Source: Streptomyces sp. SAI-127 (GTDB lineage Bacteria > Actinomycetota > Actinomycetes > Streptomycetales > Streptomycetaceae). Taken from it: a stretch of 64,000 nt of DNA. The translations under genes were made by a program, and so were the position numbers. Of the stretch, positions 60,446 to 64,000 are shown in pieces (the first letter of the stretch is position 1; every line of letters begins with the position of its first letter). The stretch is taken from NCBI RefSeq assembly GCF_029894425.1, contig NZ_JARXYJ010000001.1, forward strand, positions 1,736,001 through 1,800,000. Reading direction: 5' to 3'. The notes below the pieces were generated by a model. The model was not told the origin of the DNA, did not search any database, and saw only the letters and a program-made list of their open reading frames with translations.

Positions 60446-61423
60446 ATGGTCGAGCCAGTCCAGCAGTTCGACGTGATCAGTATGGGCCGTATCGGAGTTG
60501 ATCTCTACCCGCAGCAGTCGGGGGTGCCTCTGGCGCAGGTCCAGTCCTTCGGCAAGTTCCTCGGTGGGTCGGCCGCCAACGTCGCGGTCGCCGCGTCCCG
60601 GCTCGGCCGCTCCACCGCGGTCATCACCCGCACCGGAGCGGACCCCTTCGGTACGTATCTCCACCAGACCCTCACGGAGTTCGGCGTCGACAACCGCTGG
60701 GTGACTCCCGTGGCGGCCTACCCGACCCCGGTCACCTTCTGCGAGATCTTCCCGCCGGACGACTTCCCGCTGTACTTCTACCGCCGCCCCAAGGCCCCCG
60801 ACCTGGAGATACACACCGACGAGCTCGACTACTTCGCCATCCGCGCGGCCCGGATCTTCTGGATCACCGGCACCGGTCTGAGCGAGGAGCCGAGCCGCTC
60901 GGCCACACTCGCCGCCCTGAAGTGCCGCGACCGGGCGGGCACCACGGTCTTCGACCTCGACTGGCGGCCCGAGCTGTGGAGTGAGACGGCCTGGGCCGAC
61001 CCCGACGAAGCCCGCCCGTACTACGCCGAGGCCCTGCGGCACGCGACCGTCGCGGTCGGCAACCTGGACGAGTGCGAGGTCGCGACCGGGGAGCGTGAAC
61101 CCCGGGCGTGCGCCGAGGCGCTGCTGGCGGCCGGTGTGGAGCTCGCCGTGGTGAAGCAGGGCCCGAAGGGCGTCCTCGCCGTGCACCGCGACGGCACGAC
61201 GGCCGAGGTCCCGCCGGTCCCCGTCGAGGTCGTCAACGGCCTCGGCGCCGGCGACGCGTTCGGCGGCTCGCTGTGCCACGGGCTGCTGTCCGGCTGGGAG
61301 CTGGAGCGGACCGTGCGGTACGCCAACGCGGCCGGCGCGCATGTCGCCGCCCGCCTCGCCTGCTCCTCCGCGATGCCGACCCAGGCGGAGGTCGACGGTC
61401 TCCTGAACGGCGTCGCGCCGTGA
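60446..61423 (+). CDS. iolC: 5-dehydro-2-deoxygluconokinase
   Basis: 325 residues, PfkB/ribokinase family. FDVISMGRIGVDLYPQQSGV, the double-glycine substrate motif SFGKFLGGSAANVAVAASRL, TGADPFGTYLH and the catalytic C-terminal motif VNGLGAGDAFGGSLCHGLL. M-G-R-x-x-V-D-L-Y-P and FGKFLGGS are characteristic of IolC, which phosphorylates 5-dehydro-2-deoxy-D-gluconate in inositol breakdown. GAGGAG stands 8 nt before the ATG. It diverges from the importer operon. Confidence 0.93.
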   Translation: MVEPVQQFDVISMGRIGVDLYPQQSGVPLAQVQSFGKFLGGSAANVAVAASRLGRSTAVITRTGADPFGTYLHQTLTEFGVDNRWVTPVAAYPTPVTFCEIFPPDDFPLYFYRRPKAPDLEIHTDELDYFAIRAARIFWITGTGLSEEPSRSATLAALKCRDRAGTTVFDLDWRPELWSETAWADPDEARPYYAEALRHATVAVGNLDECEVATGEREPRACAEALLAAGVELAVVKQGPKGVLAVHRDGTTAEVPPVPVEVVNGLGAGDAFGGSLCHGLLSGWELERTVRYANAAGAHVAARLACSSAMPTQAEVDGLLNGVAP

Positions 61424-61638
61424 CCGGCCCGCCCCTCAGCGGCTTCGCGCACGGGTCACGCGATCGCCGTACGACGGTCCCGGCACCCGGCGGCCGACGA
61501 TTCCGGGCCCCCGCCCCTCGCCAGGCCAAGCCACTCCCCGTACCACCTCGACGTCACGCCGGGCCCGGCTGATCCGCGCCCACCCCGACCAGCCCGCCGC
61601 CCCCCGCCTCCCCCTCTCACGGCACCGGAGAAGTCCTG

Positions 61639-63513
61639 ATGAGCAGCACCACCCGCCTGACCGTCGCCCAAGCCCTCGTGCGGTTCCTGTCCGTCCAGTA
61701 CACGGAGCGGGACGGCGTACGGCACCGGCTGATCGCCGGGACCTGGGGCATCTTCGGCCACGGCAACGTGGCCGGCATCGGGCAGGCCCTCCTGGAGGCG
61801 GGTGAGGACGCGATGCCGTTCCACCAGGGCCGCAACGAGCAGGCGATGGTCCACGCGGCCGTCGGCCACGCCCGCCAGCTGAACCGCCTGTCCGCCCAGG
61901 CGGTCACGACGTCGATCGGCCCGGGCGCCACGAACCTGGTCACCGGCGCGGCCCTGGCGACGGTCAACCGCCTCCCGGTCCTGCTCCTGCCCGGCGACTA
62001 CTTCGCCACCCGCGCCGCCGACCCGCTCCTGCAGCAGCTGGAGCATCCGACGGAGGCGGACGTGTCGGTGAACGACACCCTGCGCCCGGTGTCCCGCTAC
62101 TTCGACCGCGTCCACCGCCCCGAGGCCCTGATCCCCGCTGCCCTCCAGGCCATGCGGGTCCTCGCCGACCCGGCCGAGACCGGCGCGGTCACCCTCGCCC
62201 TCCCCCAGGACGTGCAGGCGGAGGCGTACGACTGGCCGGAGGAGTTCTTCGCCGAGCGGGTGTGGCGGGTACGGCGTCCCGCGCCCGATCCGGTGGAGCT
62301 GGCGGAGGCGGTGCGGGCGGTCCTGGGGGCCGCGCGCCCGCTGATCGTGGCGGGCGGAGGGGTCCACCACAGCGAGGCCGAGGAGGCGTTGAAGGCCCTC
62401 ACGGACGCCACCGGCATCCCCGTCACCTCCACCCAGGCGGGCAAGGGCTCCCTGCGCCACGACCACCCCGCCGACCTGGGCGGCATCGGCCACACCGGTA
62501 CGGCGGTCGCCGACGACCTCGCCCGCACCGCGGACCTGGTCATCGGCGTGGGCACCCGCTACTCCGACTTCACCACCGCCTCCGGCACCCTCTTCCAGAA
62601 CCCGGACGTCCGCTTCCTCAACCTGAACATCACCTCCTTCGACGCCCACAAGCTGGCCGCGCGGACGGTCGTGTGCGATGCGCGAGCGGGTCTGGAGGCG
62701 CTCACGTCGGCGCTGGAGGGCCACCGCGTGAACGCGGCCTACGAGGCCGAGTACGGCGCGGGCAAGGAGCGCTGGGAGCAGATCGTGACCCGGGCCTTCG
62801 AAGCTGCGGACGAGAACGCGGTACCGACCCAGACCCAGCTGCTGGGCGCGCTGGACGCGGTCGTCGGCGACGAGGACGTGGTGATCAACGCGGCCGGCTC
62901 GCTCCCCGGCGACCTGCACAAACTGTGGCGGGCCCGCAGCCCCCGCCAGTACCACCTGGAGTACGGCTACTCCTGCATGGGCTACGAGATCCCGGCCGCG
63001 ATCGGCGTGCAGCAGGCGACCCCGGACACCCCGGTGTGGGCGCTGGTCGGCGACGGCACCTACCTGATGATGCCGACGGAACTCGTCACCGCGGTCCAGG
63101 AGGGCCTGCCGGTCAACCTGGTCCTCATCCAGAACCACGGCTACGCCTCGATCGGCGGCCTGTCGGAGTCCGTGGGCGGCGAGCGGTTCGGCACCGCCTA
63201 CCGCTACCGGGCGGCCGACGGCACCTTCAGCGGGGCCCCGCTCCCGGTCGACCTGGCCGCGAACGCGGCGAGCCTCGGAATGGACGTGCTGCGCGCCAAG
63301 ACCGTACGGGAGCTGCGCGAGGCCCTCGCCACCGCCCGCGCCTCGGACCGGCCGACCTGCGTCTACGTCGAGACGGACACCGCGACCCCGACCGCTCCCC
63401 CGGCAGAGGCCTGGTGGGACGTGCCGGTGGCGGAGACTGCGTCGCGCGAGGCCGCCGTGGAGGCGAGGACGGAGTACGACCGTCAGGCAGCCGCCCGCCG
63501 CACCCACCTCTGA
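61639..63513 (+). CDS. iolD: 3D-(3,5/4)-trihydroxycyclohexane-1,2-dione acylhydrolase
   Basis: 624 residues, the normal length for IolD. Thiamine-diphosphate enzyme: the N-terminal domain has GIFGHGNVAGIGQALLEAGE and the catalytic Glu in QGRNEQAMVHAA. The cofactor-binding domain has ALVGDGTYLMMPTELVTAVQ and the following NLVLIQNHGYASIGGLSES. YSCMGYEIPAAIGVQQA is also typical. It cleaves the cyclohexanedione ring formed by IolG and IolE to 5-deoxyglucuronate. The 215-bp gap after iolC holds no gene; AGAAG lies before the ATG. Confidence 0.95.
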   Translation: MSSTTRLTVAQALVRFLSVQYTERDGVRHRLIAGTWGIFGHGNVAGIGQALLEAGEDAMPFHQGRNEQAMVHAAVGHARQLNRLSAQAVTTSIGPGATNLVTGAALATVNRLPVLLLPGDYFATRAADPLLQQLEHPTEADVSVNDTLRPVSRYFDRVHRPEALIPAALQAMRVLADPAETGAVTLALPQDVQAEAYDWPEEFFAERVWRVRRPAPDPVELAEAVRAVLGAARPLIVAGGGVHHSEAEEALKALTDATGIPVTSTQAGKGSLRHDHPADLGGIGHTGTAVADDLARTADLVIGVGTRYSDFTTASGTLFQNPDVRFLNLNITSFDAHKLAARTVVCDARAGLEALTSALEGHRVNAAYEAEYGAGKERWEQIVTRAFEAADENAVPTQTQLLGALDAVVGDEDVVINAAGSLPGDLHKLWRARSPRQYHLEYGYSCMGYEIPAAIGVQQATPDTPVWALVGDGTYLMMPTELVTAVQEGLPVNLVLIQNHGYASIGGLSESVGGERFGTAYRYRAADGTFSGAPLPVDLAANAASLGMDVLRAKTVRELREALATARASDRPTCVYVETDTATPTAPPAEAWWDVPVAETASREAAVEARTEYDRQAAARRTHL

Positions 63514-63548
63514 TGGCCCGCCCCCGACCCTCTGAGGGAGGTACCCCC

Positions 63549-64000
63549 ATGGCGAAGCCCGGCGACACGTCACGTGCCGCGACCACCCCCGCGCTCGACT
63601 CCCTGGACTTCGCCCTGGACCGGGGCAGTCCGGTGCCGCTGTACTACCAGCTCGCCCGGCAGCTGGAGGCGGCGATCGAGCACGGGTCACTCGCCCCGGG
63701 AAACCTCCTGGGCAACGAGATCGACCTCTCGATCCGCCTCGGCCTGTCCCGCCCGACCGTCCGCCAGGCCATCCAGACCCTGGTGGAGAAGGGCCTGCTC
63801 GTCCGCCGGCGCGGAGTGGGCACGCAGGTGGTGCACAGCCAGGTCAAGCGCCCCCTGGAGCTCAGCAGCCTCTACGACGACCTGGAGGCGGCCGGGCAGG
63901 GTCCGGCGACGCGGGTCGTGCGCAACGAGACCGTGCCGGCGTCCGCCGACGTGGCGGCCGCGCTGTCCGTCCCGGAGGGCAGCGAGGTCACGGCGCTCGA
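63549..64000 (+). CDS. GntR/HutC-family regulator (UTRA), cut by the window end
   Basis: First 150 codons only. Winged helix at about 26-90: VPLYYQLARQLEAAIEHGSL, LGNEIDLSIRLGLSRPTVRQ, LVEKGLLVRRRGVGTQVV; then the start of a UTRA effector domain (LELSSLYDDLEAAGQGPATR). Located 35 bp after iolD with GGAGG before the ATG. It is a likely regulator of the iol genes and a candidate binder of the 17-bp repeat at 60294-60363. Remaining inositol genes (iolB, iolA-like) may lie beyond the window. Confidence 0.9.
   Translation, partial: MAKPGDTSRAATTPALDSLDFALDRGSPVPLYYQLARQLEAAIEHGSLAPGNLLGNEIDLSIRLGLSRPTVRQAIQTLVEKGLLVRRRGVGTQVVHSQVKRPLELSSLYDDLEAAGQGPATRVVRNETVPASADVAAALSVPEGSEVTAL

Overview
The window is actinobacterial chromosome, almost certainly Streptomyces. 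GC is very high and almost every third codon position is G or C. GTG starts are common, genes abut or overlap by 1-4 bp, and the one leucine TTA codon I noticed (33650-33652) is the rare codon read by the developmental bldA tRNA. All calls come from reading the sequence; no database search was run.

Region A (1-30.7 kb) is a surface or extracellular polysaccharide locus. Twenty-one genes, 29941 down to 2338, lie on the minus strand with mostly coupled junctions. Reading downstream they are: polyprenyl-phosphate sugar transferase, GDP-mannose 6-dehydrogenase (AlgD type), GT4, two Wzz-type proteins with kinase-like tails lacking a Walker A motif, an asparagine-synthase-type amidotransferase, a two-domain oxidoreductase, heparinase II/III, a beta-helix lipoprotein, a Wzy/O-antigen-ligase protein, GT4, a sugar C-methyltransferase, a glucose-1-phosphate cytidylyltransferase-like enzyme, a PIG-L deacetylase, an NAD-dependent epimerase, a DUF4910 metallopeptidase-like protein, a Wzx flippase, GT2, a pyruvyltransferase, an RmlC-like epimerase and a PLP aminotransferase. 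This is a Wzx/Wzy-type system whose product probably contains a uronic acid and a C-methylated or amino sugar. On its left are a hexapeptide acyltransferase, a type I methylase (hsdM) remnant and a PAP2 phosphatase. On its right are a 0.7 kb leader and a tRNA-Pro(GGG) with a strong terminator.

Region B (30.8-44.6 kb) holds small regulator-plus-target units. One is an MFS pump with a divergent TetR gene and three palindromic operators. One is a gntR-galB-galC-galD-dioxygenase-transporter operon for meta-cleavage of a gallate-like aromatic. A decayed FGGY-kinase/LysR stretch follows. Then come a MarR regulator, a zinc alcohol dehydrogenase, an orphan histidine kinase and a second MFS pump; MarR-type sites occur in two of these promoters. 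A small cupin gene closes the region.

Region C (44.6-64 kb) is a cyclitol (inositol-type) catabolic island. It has two LacI regulators, six separate Gfo/Idh/MocA dehydrogenases, a phytanoyl-CoA-dioxygenase-like enzyme, an SDR, an IolE-like TIM-barrel protein, a sugar ABC importer, IolC, IolD and the start of a GntR/UTRA regulator cut by the window end. The importer operon and iolC diverge from an intergenic region with a 17-bp inverted repeat that covers both candidate -35 boxes.
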